Source: JBHENC01 sp051000345 (GTDB taxonomy: Bacteria; Acidobacteriota; Blastocatellia; Pyrinomonadales; Pyrinomonadaceae). From it: a DNA stretch of 18,129 bases. Positions 6,957-14,403 of the stretch are shown one piece after another. Both the position numbers and the translations under genes were made by a program. The stretch is from contig JBPCOJ010000081.1 of assembly GCA_051000345.1 (NCBI GenBank), forward strand, positions 1 to 18,129, given 5' to 3'. Numbering within the stretch: the first letter of the stretch is position 1; each line of letters begins with the position of its first letter. The notes beneath the pieces are model-generated. The model was not told the origin of the DNA. It made no database searches and saw nothing but the letters and a program-made list of their open reading frames with translations.

Positions 6957-8459
6957 ATGACCGAAACGCGTGATATAGAAGCGGCTGAACCTCGCGCACA
7001 GGAGGCGAAAGCGCATTCGACGTTTGAAGACAACGCGGCAAATGATTCGATTGATTCAACGAACGATTTGATCGTTCCCGCTGCCGCCAACAACGAATCA
7101 TCTACGTTGATTGATCCGCAAACTCCTATCTCGAAGGCTTCGCTGCCGCAGTTGGCCGATTATTTGCGAGGCGGCGCTAAACCCGCAGGCGCATGGCAGT
7201 GCGGCGTAGAGTTTGAAGTTCTGGGCTATACGGCAAACGATTTCGAGCGGCTCGACGCAGGCAGCGTGCAACACGTGCTGGCGCAACTTGCCGCCACGTC
7301 TTCGTCATCATCGCAAGCTGGAAATTTAATTTATGAAAACGATGTGGTGATCGAAGCCGCGTTGGATGACGGCGGGCGCGTCACTGTCGAACCCGGCGGG
7401 CAGGTGGAATTCTCCGGCGCGCCGCGCTCCTCTTTAATTGAAATAGACACTGACATAAAGGTTTTCCTCGCGCGCCTGCATGAAATAGCGGAAGCGAACG
7501 CGTGCGTATTTCTCGCCGCCGGATTCGATCCCTTGCGCAGGCTCGATGAACAACGCTGGTTCCCGAAAGCGCGCTACGATGTGATGCGCCCATACCTTGC
7601 GGCGCATGGAGCGCGCGCGTGGGACATGATGGCGCGCACGTGCGCCGTGCAAGTCAATCTCGATTACGATTCGGAAACCGATCTCGCTAAAAAGTTTATT
7701 TTAGGCAATCGCCTCGCGCCGATTGTGACGGCGATCTTCGCCAACTCGCCTTTTGAAGACGGGGCGCCTTCCGTTTACAAATCAACGCGCGCCGCGGCGT
7801 GGCTTGCCACAGACAACGCGCGCGCGGGCGTCTCCACACTCGCGCTTGAAAATAATTTTTCGCCGGAAGAATTTGTTGATTATGCCTTGCGCGTGCCGAT
7901 GATTTTCGTGCGCCGCAAAGATGCTTACGTTGATGCTGTGGCGAATCTTTCCTTCAGCGAATTTCTCGAAGCGGGCGCGGGCGCGATTAAACCGCAGTTT
8001 CAGGATTGGACGGATCACCTGACGACGATTTTCACGGAAGCGCGGCTCAAGCAGTATATCGAATTGCGTAGCGCGGACGGCGGCGATTTGCGTATGGCGC
8101 TGGCGCTCGCCGCTCTCTGGCGCGGACTGATGTATGACCGTGAAGCACTCGATGAAGCGCTCCGCATCGCGCCGAAGTTGAAGCAAAAAGAGATGCGCGG
8201 ATTGCAGGAAGCGGTAGCGCGCGATGCGCTGGCGACGCAACACGCGGGCGTCGATGTCTTGCACACGGCGAAGGATTTAATCGCTATCGCCGCCGCAGGG
8301 ATCGAGCGATTCGCTCCCCAAGAAGCGAAGTATCTGGACGTGCTGCGCGAGCAAGTAATCGAAGACGAAGTTTGTCCGGCGGACATACTGCTTCGCAATT
8401 ATCGCGGCGCGTGGCACGGCTCCATGCGGCGCGTTATTGAACATCTGCGAATCGCGTAA
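6957..8459 (+). CDS. egtA: Glutamate-cysteine ligase (EgtA-like, plant/proteobacterial GshA class)
   Basis: The enzyme makes gamma-glutamylcysteine from glutamate, cysteine and ATP. Visible family motifs are GVEFE (83-87), VTVEPGGQVEFSGAP (142-156), MMARTCAVQVNLDYDSETD (224-242) and WTDHLTTIFTEARLK with ELRSADGGD (351-377). The HLTTIF...LK.YIE.RSAD pattern resembles the plant and alphaproteobacterial class of glutamate-cysteine ligase more than the actinobacterial EgtA. The first 60 or so residues are acidic, Ala/Asn/Ser-rich and probably disordered, an unusual extension that makes the protein 500 residues long. No strong Shine-Dalgarno sequence precedes ATG 6957; an 11-base gap from egtD suggests coupling. 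Context implies it feeds EgtB with gamma-glutamylcysteine, but no glutathione synthetase (gshB) is in the window, so a role in glutathione synthesis with a distant gshB cannot be excluded. The gene symbol rests on context. Confidence 0.87.
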   Translation: MTETRDIEAAEPRAQEAKAHSTFEDNAANDSIDSTNDLIVPAAANNESSTLIDPQTPISKASLPQLADYLRGGAKPAGAWQCGVEFEVLGYTANDFERLDAGSVQHVLAQLAATSSSSSQAGNLIYENDVVIEAALDDGGRVTVEPGGQVEFSGAPRSSLIEIDTDIKVFLARLHEIAEANACVFLAAGFDPLRRLDEQRWFPKARYDVMRPYLAAHGARAWDMMARTCAVQVNLDYDSETDLAKKFILGNRLAPIVTAIFANSPFEDGAPSVYKSTRAAAWLATDNARAGVSTLALENNFSPEEFVDYALRVPMIFVRRKDAYVDAVANLSFSEFLEAGAGAIKPQFQDWTDHLTTIFTEARLKQYIELRSADGGDLRMALALAALWRGLMYDREALDEALRIAPKLKQKEMRGLQEAVARDALATQHAGVDVLHTAKDLIAIAAAGIERFAPQEAKYLDVLREQVIEDEVCPADILLRNYRGAWHGSMRRVIEHLRIA

Positions 8460-8558
8460 CGCATTCGGATAGCCGCATCGAAAGCGCCGCCATTTCACCG
8501 ACAACCGCATCAACACATTCGCATAAACACTTTTCCTGCGCTCAGTTCTTTTACCGAT

Positions 8559-9368
8559 ATGAATTCTTCCGACGCAATGACTTTCCAGAATACGACGGCT
8601 GCTCCGGTGGAATTTCGTAACGTGAGCTACGGCGTCGCGGGCGCTTCCGCGCAGATTATTTCCGATCTTAATTTAACTGTCGAGCGCGGCGAAACGCTTG
8701 TGCTGCTCGGCGAATCTGGATGCGGCAAAACGACGACGCTGCGGCTCGTCAATCAATTGCTTTTGCCGACGGCAGGCGAAGTTCTCGTCGAAGGAAAACG
8801 AACAGAGGAGTGGGACGCGATACGCTTGCGCAGGCGAATCGGCTACGTTATCCAAGACGCCGGTCTCTTTCCGCATTTTACGGTCGAGGAGAACGTCGCG
8901 CTTGTGCCGACGCTTGAAAATTGGGACGCAACGCGCGTGCATAATCGCGTGCGCGAACTGCTGGCGCTCGTCGGCTTAGACGCGGATGAATATGCGTCGC
9001 GGTATCCGTCAGAATTATCGGGCGGGCAGCGGCAGCGTGTCGGCGTCGCGCGTGCGCTCGCGGCTGATCCGCAATTGCTTCTGCTCGACGAACCTTTCGG
9101 CGCGCTCGATCCTTTGACGCGCGCCGCGTTGCAAAAGGAGTTCGCAGAGCTTCGCACGCGGCTCAATAAGACAGCCATTTTCGTGACGCACGATGTGCGC
9201 GAAGCCTTGCTGCTGGCAACGCGCATTTGCCTGATGGACAAAGGCCGCATCGTGCTGCTCGCAACGCCCGAAGAATTCATCAATTCCGATGAACCTCACG
9301 CGCGGCGTTACGTCGAGACGTTAAAGCTGAATGAAAACACTTTCGGCGCGGCGGAGAAAAGCGTATGA
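8559..9368 (+). CDS. egtV: ABC transporter ATP-binding subunit, OpuC/EgtV type
   Basis: This 269-residue ATPase powers the permease encoded next. It has Walker A GESGCGKT (51-58), Q-loop Gln99 in YVIQDAGLFPHFTVEENVA, the signature LSGGQ (153-157), Walker B LLLLDEP (173-179) and the H-loop His211 in VTHDVREA. The IQDAGLFPH segment is characteristic of the osmoprotectant (OpuA/OpuC/ProV) family. The protein ends soon after the ATPase domain, so it lacks the tandem CBS domains of OpuCA and OpuAA. It begins 99 bases after egtA with no clear ribosome binding site; ATG 8577 (Met7) is an alternative start. Its stop overlaps the next start (ATGA). Family evidence alone would say glycine betaine/choline transporter; its position behind egtD and egtA favours ergothioneine. 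The symbol is therefore contextual. Confidence 0.82.
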   Translation: MNSSDAMTFQNTTAAPVEFRNVSYGVAGASAQIISDLNLTVERGETLVLLGESGCGKTTTLRLVNQLLLPTAGEVLVEGKRTEEWDAIRLRRRIGYVIQDAGLFPHFTVEENVALVPTLENWDATRVHNRVRELLALVGLDADEYASRYPSELSGGQRQRVGVARALAADPQLLLLDEPFGALDPLTRAALQKEFAELRTRLNKTAIFVTHDVREALLLATRICLMDKGRIVLLATPEEFINSDEPHARRYVETLKLNENTFGAAEKSV

Positions 9369-10978
9369 CGTGGCGCGCATTTTTAATCGAGCACTGGCGC
9401 GAGATGCTGACGCTCACCGGGCAGCATCTTTTTCTCGTGCTCATCTCTACTTCGATTGCTATTTTAATCGGAGTGCCGCTCGGAATTCTTCTCACCAGAC
9501 ACGCGCGCCTGCGTAGCCCCGTGCTCGGCCTCGCCAATGTATTGCAGACGATTCCGAGCCTTGCCTTGTTCGGCTTTTTGATTCCGCTTAAATACATCGG
9601 CGGCATCGGCGCGCGCACGGCGATTGTCGCGCTCGTGCTCTACAGTTTGCTGCCCGTGATTCGCAACACTGTGACGGGCATTCTGGGCGTGGACAAGGGC
9701 GTGCGCGAAGCGGCATTGGCGATGGGCATGACGGACAAACAAATTCTGTGGCAGGTGGAATTGCCGCTCGCAATGAAGGTAATTTTGACGGGCGTGCGTG
9801 TCGCGGTGGTGATCGGCGTGGGCGTGGCAACGATTGCGGCGACGATTGGCGCGGGAGGACTCGGCGTTTACATTTTTAGCGGCCTGCGCGTGCTCAACGA
9901 TAAACTGATTCTCGCGGGCGCTGTTCCTGCGGCGCTCATGGCGCTCGCGGCGGACTTCGGCATCGGCTTATTGGAGAAGCGCTTTGATGTCGGCGCGCGT
10001 CGCAAGATTAAAAAACGTGCATCGCCAATCGCGCGGCTGGCGTGGAGTGCAATGTTCACGGCTCTGGCGCTCGCAATCGGCGGCTACGCAATTCTAAATC
10101 GCGGCGGCGCGCCGGATGAAATGCTAACGACGAAAGGAAACGATGCGGCACAGAGCGCGGCGGAGAAGGGCGCACGCGTCGTCGTCTGCGCGAAGGATTT
10201 TACGGAGAGCGGCATTCTCGCGGAGATCATCGCGGAGACTTTAGAGAGTCGCGGCCTCGAAATCGAACGGCGCGAACTCTCCGGCAATTTGTGCCACGAA
10301 GCTTTAATCAGCGGGCAGATAGACGTCTACCCGGAATACACAGGCACGAGCTACACGGCGATTTTGCATCATCAACCGATTTCCGATGCGCGCGCCGTGC
10401 GTGAGCAAGTAACGCGCGAGTATGCGGAAAAATTCAATGTTAAGGTTGGCGCGGCTTTCGGCTTCAGCAACGATTTTGCGATTCTGGTGCGCGGCAAGGA
10501 TGCGCGCGAGTTAAGGCTTAAAACGATTTCCGATGCCGCGCCGTATGCCTCGCGGTTGCGCGCCGGATTCGGGCAGGATTTCATGTCGCGCGCGGACGGT
10601 TATCAGGGTTTCGCGCGGGCGTACAATCTGAAATTCGCGGAGCAGCCGCGCGAGATGGATTTGTCTTTGACGTATCGCGCGCTTGCTTCCGGTCAAGTCG
10701 ATTTGATCGCCGGTAACTCGACGGACGGATTGATCGCCGCGCTCGATCTCGTTCAACTCGAAGACGACAAACATTATTTTCCGCCATACGAAGCCGTTGT
10801 GTTAATGCGCGAAGATACGCTGGCGCGCGTGCCTGTTGCAGCGGAGGCTCTCGAACAATTGAGCGATTCGATTTCGACGGAAGAGATGCGCCGCTTGAAC
10901 TTTGAAGTCGATGGGCGCAAGCGTGCGGTGCGCGATGTGGTGCGCGAATGGCTCAATCACAACACGGCAAAGCGATAA
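9365..10978 (+). CDS. egtU: Fused permease and substrate-binding protein, EgtU/OpuCB-OpuCC type
   Basis: The 537 residues form an ABC importer subunit with two parts. Residues 1-205 are a permease with about five to six membrane spans and the ATPase-contacting EAA loop (EAALAMGMTDKQILWQVELP, 115-134). After a basic linker (211-220), another hydrophobic segment (about 225-244) anchors an OpuAC-like binding domain (271-537) outside the membrane, with AKDFTES (276-282), VYPEYTGTSYTAI (321-333) and AGNSTDGLIAALD (449-461). Permease-binding protein fusions of this layout are found in EgtU, the ergothioneine importer of pneumococci and relatives, as well as in some betaine and choline systems. The ATGA overlap with the ATPase gene shows tight coupling. 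The likely ligand is ergothioneine, or alternatively hercynine or glycine betaine; all carry a quaternary ammonium group. Ligand-contact residues were not compared. Confidence 0.83.
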   Translation: MTWRAFLIEHWREMLTLTGQHLFLVLISTSIAILIGVPLGILLTRHARLRSPVLGLANVLQTIPSLALFGFLIPLKYIGGIGARTAIVALVLYSLLPVIRNTVTGILGVDKGVREAALAMGMTDKQILWQVELPLAMKVILTGVRVAVVIGVGVATIAATIGAGGLGVYIFSGLRVLNDKLILAGAVPAALMALAADFGIGLLEKRFDVGARRKIKKRASPIARLAWSAMFTALALAIGGYAILNRGGAPDEMLTTKGNDAAQSAAEKGARVVVCAKDFTESGILAEIIAETLESRGLEIERRELSGNLCHEALISGQIDVYPEYTGTSYTAILHHQPISDARAVREQVTREYAEKFNVKVGAAFGFSNDFAILVRGKDARELRLKTISDAAPYASRLRAGFGQDFMSRADGYQGFARAYNLKFAEQPREMDLSLTYRALASGQVDLIAGNSTDGLIAALDLVQLEDDKHYFPPYEAVVLMREDTLARVPVAAEALEQLSDSISTEEMRRLNFEVDGRKRAVRDVVREWLNHNTAKR

Positions 10979-10994
10979 CGGCTTGCGCGTGTGC

Positions 10995-11026
10995 GGCGCG
11001 CTGTTCGCCTTTATTCAACGCGCGCC
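10995..11026. terminator. Possible hairpin between convergent egtU and the exported-protein gene
   Basis: GGCGCGC (10995-11001) and GCGCGCC (11020-11026) form a perfect seven-pair stem around an 18-base loop; GTT/AAC pairing can extend it past a bulge. It sits just after the egtU stop and overlaps the last codons of the minus-strand gene. There is no T tract on either side, and GCGC repeats are common in this genome, so it is a weak candidate. Confidence 0.28.
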
Positions 11027-11683
11027 GACGCGCCCGACGGAAAGGATCAAGACAAATGATTCGTCGGGCTGGCCTGTCGGCGTAACACCTATTAGCGTCG
11101 GCACTGCTTCGCGCAAATTAAGTTCCGTCGTAATTCCGGTTTCTTCATATTGATACACGGGAAAACTCCCGCCGCCTTCGTTGTGCGAAGCAGATGATTG
11201 CACAGGCACGCGCTGCCCGAATCTGAAATGCGCTATCTGCACGAATTGTTGCCCGGCGGCATCTGTCACCAGCTTGATATTAGCCAGAGTGAACTCGTAA
11301 AAAGTTGGCACGACGGATTGAGATGCGGCAAAAGGCGAACCGCCGAGAACGCCCTTCACCTGCAAAGTACCGTTGTCCCTGACGCGATTGAGGAAAGTCG
11401 TCGTCAAGCGATAATCACTGAACGGCAAAGAAGCTTTGAGTTGACCGGTAACACCGTCGAGGGCGCGCGGCAAAGTGCTTTTACCGTCAGGCTTATTCGA
11501 TGCGACGAGCACGTACAAGCGCACTTCGTGATTGACACTAATGCTCTTTGCGACAGTCGAAGTGTTAGCAGCCTCCGGTATTGCCGCGCCTTCGCGATCC
11601 TGCGCATGGATGCCTGTGAAGCCTGCGAGACTCAGACAGCAGGCAAAGAAGGAAAGAATGATGTGACGTTTGAGATTGTTCAT
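11015..11683 (-). CDS. Exported protein of unknown function
   Basis: A 222-residue protein with a clear signal peptide: basic start MNNLKRH, hydrophobic core IILSFFACCLSLAGF, and predicted cleavage at IHA-Q28. The mature part is rich in alternating beta-strand patterns and polar turns, with no Cys, no catalytic motif and no membrane span that I can see. Segments such as VRLYVLVAS, YRLTTTFLNRVRDNGTLQVKG and the C-terminal LIGVTPTGQPDESFVLILSVGR suggest a beta-sandwich or a short secretin-like beta module, but this is only an impression from pattern. The start is supported by an AAGGA six bases before the ATG. It converges on egtU with a 36-base gap, so it is not part of that operon. No function is proposed. 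Confidence 0.8.
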   Translation of the reverse strand: MNNLKRHIILSFFACCLSLAGFTGIHAQDREGAAIPEAANTSTVAKSISVNHEVRLYVLVASNKPDGKSTLPRALDGVTGQLKASLPFSDYRLTTTFLNRVRDNGTLQVKGVLGGSPFAASQSVVPTFYEFTLANIKLVTDAAGQQFVQIAHFRFGQRVPVQSSASHNEGGGSFPVYQYEETGITTELNLREAVPTLIGVTPTGQPDESFVLILSVGRVGAR

Positions 11684-11924
11684 TTGAAATCCTTTTTAGC
11701 GCGAACATTTTGGTTGAGCCAGTGAAAAACTTTTCGTCTTACAGTGAATCCACGCCCGCTTGCAAACAAAGTTCCTTAATAAACTTTTGCGCTGAAGATA
11801 AGTATGCGGTGTGTCTATGCGTAGGTTATACGGCGGCGTTTCTTTTGCCGCTGTGATGATGCTATGCTTTCCCGCGACACGAAACTTTAAGTCGGACGGA
11901 AACTTTCAAACGGGAGTTTTGGCG

Positions 11925-12233
11925 ATGGCATCGACGGAATACGAAGCGGAAATTGCGACGGGACGACGCGGCAACGATGGGCGCGTGCATTTGTCTTTGT
12001 TCACGACGGATATGCTGGCCTTGACGCTGGAAGGCCACGGTGAGCGAGTGCCGACGCTTCTTTTATCGAAGGAACAGACAATGCAGTTGCGCGATGCGCT
12101 TTCCGAAGTGATTACGTTGCTTGAAGAAGACAAACGAAAAGACGCTGGCGGGGATAGCACGGACACAACGATAGGTTCGGCTGCTGTATGGCAGGGAGCG
12201 GAGCGCAGAACAACCGGTCAATTGAACAAATAA
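11925..12233 (+). CDS. Small hypothetical protein (102 residues)
   Basis: I do not recognise this protein. From ATG 11925 it starts MASTEYEAEIATGRRG, has two probable beta strands (RVHLSLFTTDMLALTLEG) and then a helix rich in Leu and charged residues (KEQTMQLRDALSEVITLLEE), ending in a polar, disordered tail. The frame is open upstream to a GTG at 11811, which would add 38 residues with a signal-like hydrophobic stretch (YGGVSFAAVMMLCFPA). I prefer 11925 because GGGAG lies eight bases before it and nothing similar precedes 11811, and because the compact strand-helix unit begins there. It is likely cytoplasmic if the short start is right. A strong terminator follows 17 bases after the stop, so this is probably a single-gene transcript. 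Confidence 0.6.
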   Translation: MASTEYEAEIATGRRGNDGRVHLSLFTTDMLALTLEGHGERVPTLLLSKEQTMQLRDALSEVITLLEEDKRKDAGGDSTDTTIGSAAVWQGAERRTTGQLNK

Positions 12234-12250
12234 GAAAAGTGAACAAATAA

Positions 12251-12286
12251 AAAAGCGCGCCGTTTTGCACAAGCGCGCTTTTCCTT
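12251..12286. terminator. Strong bidirectional intrinsic terminator
   Basis: AAAAGCGCGC (12251-12260) and GCGCGCTTTT (12273-12282) make a perfect ten-pair stem with a 12-base loop. The A run before it and the T run in and after it give U tracts on both strands, so it can end both the plus-strand small gene at 12233 and the convergent minus-strand gene ending at 12342. Confidence 0.85.
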
Positions 12287-12341
12287 TTCGGGTTCGATTG
12301 CGAAGACTGCGTTCGTCGTCGCTGATTCGTTTCAATCGTCG

Positions 12342-12743
12342 TTACTTTTTGGCGACGAGCGTGACGCGAAGCGGCTCTCCTAAAGAATCTCTGGTAACGT
12401 TCAGCGTTTGCGTTGCGTAGCCTTTGGCTTTGACAATCAATTTGAGGTCGCCCATGTGAATCGGCGGCAGCACGGAAACGCCGCGCGCGTCCGTATTGTT
12501 TTGCGATTCGCAGAAAAAGCCGTCGGTGCGGCGCGATTCGAGTTTGGCGAAGGCGCCTTTGACGGGATTGCCGTTCTGGTCAACGACGCGCAGATCGAGA
12601 CGGCCAATGCCGTTCATCTGTTTCGGCGCTTGGCCCATATTCGGGACATCCTGCGTGCTCTGTAAAGTGCTGGTTGTGCCTTGTGCTAATCCTGTGCTGA
12701 AGGTTGCTCCGGCGATCAGTGCGGCGGCGAGTAGTTTGCGCAT
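12342..12743 (-). CDS. Exported carboxypeptidase-regulatory-like (beta-sandwich) protein
   Basis: From ATG 12743 the protein has 133 residues. A signal peptide MRKLLAAALIAGATFSTGLA is followed by Q21. After a Ser/Thr/Gln-rich stretch comes one transthyretin-like module (about 50-131): LDLRVVDQNGNPVKGAFAKL, then a DARG turn, LPPIHMGDLKLIVKAKGY and a closing LRVTLVAKK. This is the pattern of CarboxypepD_reg domains, which are structural or adhesive units and not enzymes. The frame stays open upstream to 13016, but that part lacks protein character; the signal peptide and a GGAGG about 13 bases before ATG 12743 decide the start. A single free module without a partner domain suggests a small periplasmic or surface protein. 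Its ligand is unknown. Confidence 0.82.
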   Translation of the reverse strand: MRKLLAAALIAGATFSTGLAQGTTSTLQSTQDVPNMGQAPKQMNGIGRLDLRVVDQNGNPVKGAFAKLESRRTDGFFCESQNNTDARGVSVLPPIHMGDLKLIVKAKGYATQTLNVTRDSLGEPLRVTLVAKK

Positions 12744-13046
12744 AACTTTTAGAATTCCTCCGGTGTGAAAAGTTCTTGGGAAAAGAAGGCTGGCAGTGGC
12801 TGATTCGTTAATCGCACCGCGCGGCATTCCTGCCATAAATTTGCGGTTTCGCGTGTGCGCCGCCGCAGTTAGTTTAGTTGTTTTGTCGTGTGGATCGGTT
12901 GCCAATGAACCGTGCTTTGAAGTGTGGCTCGCATGGCGACGTTTACCGCGAACCGGCAAACAGTATACAGCACCTATGCGAGACTTGAAAGCATAAAATC
13001 CGACGCGTTTTTTCATGCGTAAATCATGTGTAAATAAGGACAGAAA
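12744..13046. other. Divergent intergenic region
   Basis: These 303 bases separate two divergent genes for exported proteins, so promoters for both must lie here. A GGAGG for the leftward gene and an AAGGA seven bases before ATG 13047 for the rightward gene are visible. No convincing -35/-10 pair, repeat or RNA gene was found. Short frames on both strands here look non-coding. Confidence 0.5.
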
Positions 13047-14375
13047 ATGAACAGAATACTTGCCGCCACGCTCATCGTTCTTCTCTTTTTATTACAGCCC
13101 GCGCTGCTTCGCGCGCAAACCGAAAGCAACAGATTGCCTGCCGCTCTGACCTTGATTAAAGCAGGCCGCCTGATCGACACGCGCAACGGGCGCGTGCTCG
13201 AAAATCAAGGCATACTCGTTGAAGGTGACCGCATCAAGGCCGTCGGCGCATTGAACGAAATTTCCTCGCGCGCAGGCAACGCGCGCGTCGTCGATTTATC
13301 GCGCGCTACAGTGTTGCCCGGCCTCTCCGATTGCCACACGCACATTCTTTTGCAGGGCGACATTACAGCCGCCGATTACGACGATCAACTCCTGAAGGAA
13401 TCCATTCCATACCGCACGATTCGCGCGACGATGGCCGCCCGCACCGCGCTTATGAATGGCTTCACTGCCTTGCGCGATCTCGAAACGGAAGGCGCGATGT
13501 ATGCCGATGTGGACGTGAAAACGGCGATTAATCGCGGCGTCATTCCGGGGCCGCGCATGTTCGTTTCGACGCGCGCATTTTCCGCGACGGGCATGTATCC
13601 GTTGTCGGGCTATTCATGGGAAATCAAAGTGCCGGAAGGCGTGCAAATCGTGGACGGCGCGGACAACATACGGCGTGCCGTGCGCGAACAAGTCAAGTAC
13701 GGCGCGGACTGGATCAAGTTCTACTGTGATCGTCGTTATTATTTGAAGGACGGCGCGTTGCATAGTTGGGTCAATTTTACGGATGAAGAAATGGAGGCGA
13801 TGGTGCAGGAAGCGCATCGCTTGGGACACCGCGTCGCGGCGCACGCGATGGGCTACGAAGGCATCGACGCGGCGCTTCGCCACAACGTAGACACGATTGA
13901 GCACGGCGACGGCCTCAACGAAGAATTGATGGAGCGCATGGTCAAGCAGGGCGCTTACTGGTGTCCGACAATTTACGTCGGCGTTTACGTCGCAGAAGGC
14001 CGCGCGGCGGCGGGCGCTCCCATCTGGCTGACGATGCGCGACCTCGAAGCGAAGGCGTTCGGTCAGGCGGTGCGCAAAAAAGTAAAGATAGCTTTCGGCA
14101 CGGATGTCGGCGGCTTCGCATGGACGGAAAACGCGGCGAAGGAATTTAATTACATGGTGCGCTACGGCATGACGCCGATGCAGGCGATTCAATCCGCCAC
14201 GATGGTCGCCGCAGACCTTTTGGAAAGACCGAACGACATGGGTGCAATCGAAGCGGGCAAATACGCAGACATCATTGCCGTCGCAAACGATCCCTTGCGC
14301 GACATTACGGAACTCGAACGCGTCCGCTTCGTGATGAAGGGCGGCAAAGTAGAGCGTGACGAGATGGCGCGTTAG
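13047..14375 (+). CDS. Secreted metal-dependent amidohydrolase (imidazolonepropionase/prolidase-like)
   Basis: A 442-residue amidohydrolase-superfamily enzyme, hydrolysing an amide or similar bond at a binuclear metal site. The signal peptide (hydrophobic ILAATLIVLLFLLQPALL) is followed by predicted cleavage at RA-Q24, placing it in the periplasm or outside. Metal ligands are evident: DCHTH at 95-99 (His97, His99), the probable carboxylated Lys224 in DWIKFYCD, His266 in VAAHAMG, His286 in TIEHGDG and Asp353 in FGTDVGG. The C-terminal strand returns to the beta-sandwich with GAIEAGKYADIIAV and VRFVMKGGK. This set matches the group of secreted Xaa-Pro dipeptidase and imidazolonepropionase-like proteins; a dipeptide or N-acyl amino acid substrate is plausible but not shown. 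AAGGA lies seven bases before the ATG. The SET-domain gene follows after 28 bases. Confidence 0.92.
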   Translation: MNRILAATLIVLLFLLQPALLRAQTESNRLPAALTLIKAGRLIDTRNGRVLENQGILVEGDRIKAVGALNEISSRAGNARVVDLSRATVLPGLSDCHTHILLQGDITAADYDDQLLKESIPYRTIRATMAARTALMNGFTALRDLETEGAMYADVDVKTAINRGVIPGPRMFVSTRAFSATGMYPLSGYSWEIKVPEGVQIVDGADNIRRAVREQVKYGADWIKFYCDRRYYLKDGALHSWVNFTDEEMEAMVQEAHRLGHRVAAHAMGYEGIDAALRHNVDTIEHGDGLNEELMERMVKQGAYWCPTIYVGVYVAEGRAAAGAPIWLTMRDLEAKAFGQAVRKKVKIAFGTDVGGFAWTENAAKEFNYMVRYGMTPMQAIQSATMVAADLLERPNDMGAIEAGKYADIIAVANDPLRDITELERVRFVMKGGKVERDEMAR

Positions 14376-14401
14376 TTTCTCCTTGTTGGAAAACAAGAAA
14401 C
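14375..14401 (+). other. Intercistronic hairpin just before the SET gene
   Basis: CTTGTT (14382-14387) and AACAAG (14392-14397) form a perfect stem closed by a GGAA loop, and GTTT/AAAC can add outer pairs past a three-base bulge. It fills the gap between the amidohydrolase stop and the next ATG, where a ribosome binding site should lie. It lacks a T tract, so it is not an obvious terminator. It may be chance. Confidence 0.3.
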
Positions 14402-14403
14402 GT

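Noticed and set aside
11811..11924. Longer start of the small protein, adding a signal-like segment
   Set aside because: No ribosome binding site precedes GTG 11811, while GGGAG is well placed before ATG 11925. It is kept as an alternative only.
12796..12996. A 66-codon plus-strand frame with a lipoprotein-like stretch (VVLSCG)
   Set aside because: It has a GTG start without a ribosome binding site and no recognisable domain, and it lies in the intergenic region that must hold two promoters. Chance is more likely.
12744..13016. Upstream extension of the CarboxypepD_reg-like protein to 224 residues
   Set aside because: The extension would bury a textbook signal peptide in the middle of the protein; the start at 12743 has a GGAGG upstream.
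13614..14396. A 260-codon open frame on the minus strand opposite the amidohydrolase
   Set aside because: It is entirely antisense to a gene with full catalytic motifs. Its His/Arg/Val-rich composition is what the complement of GCG/CGC-rich codons produces.
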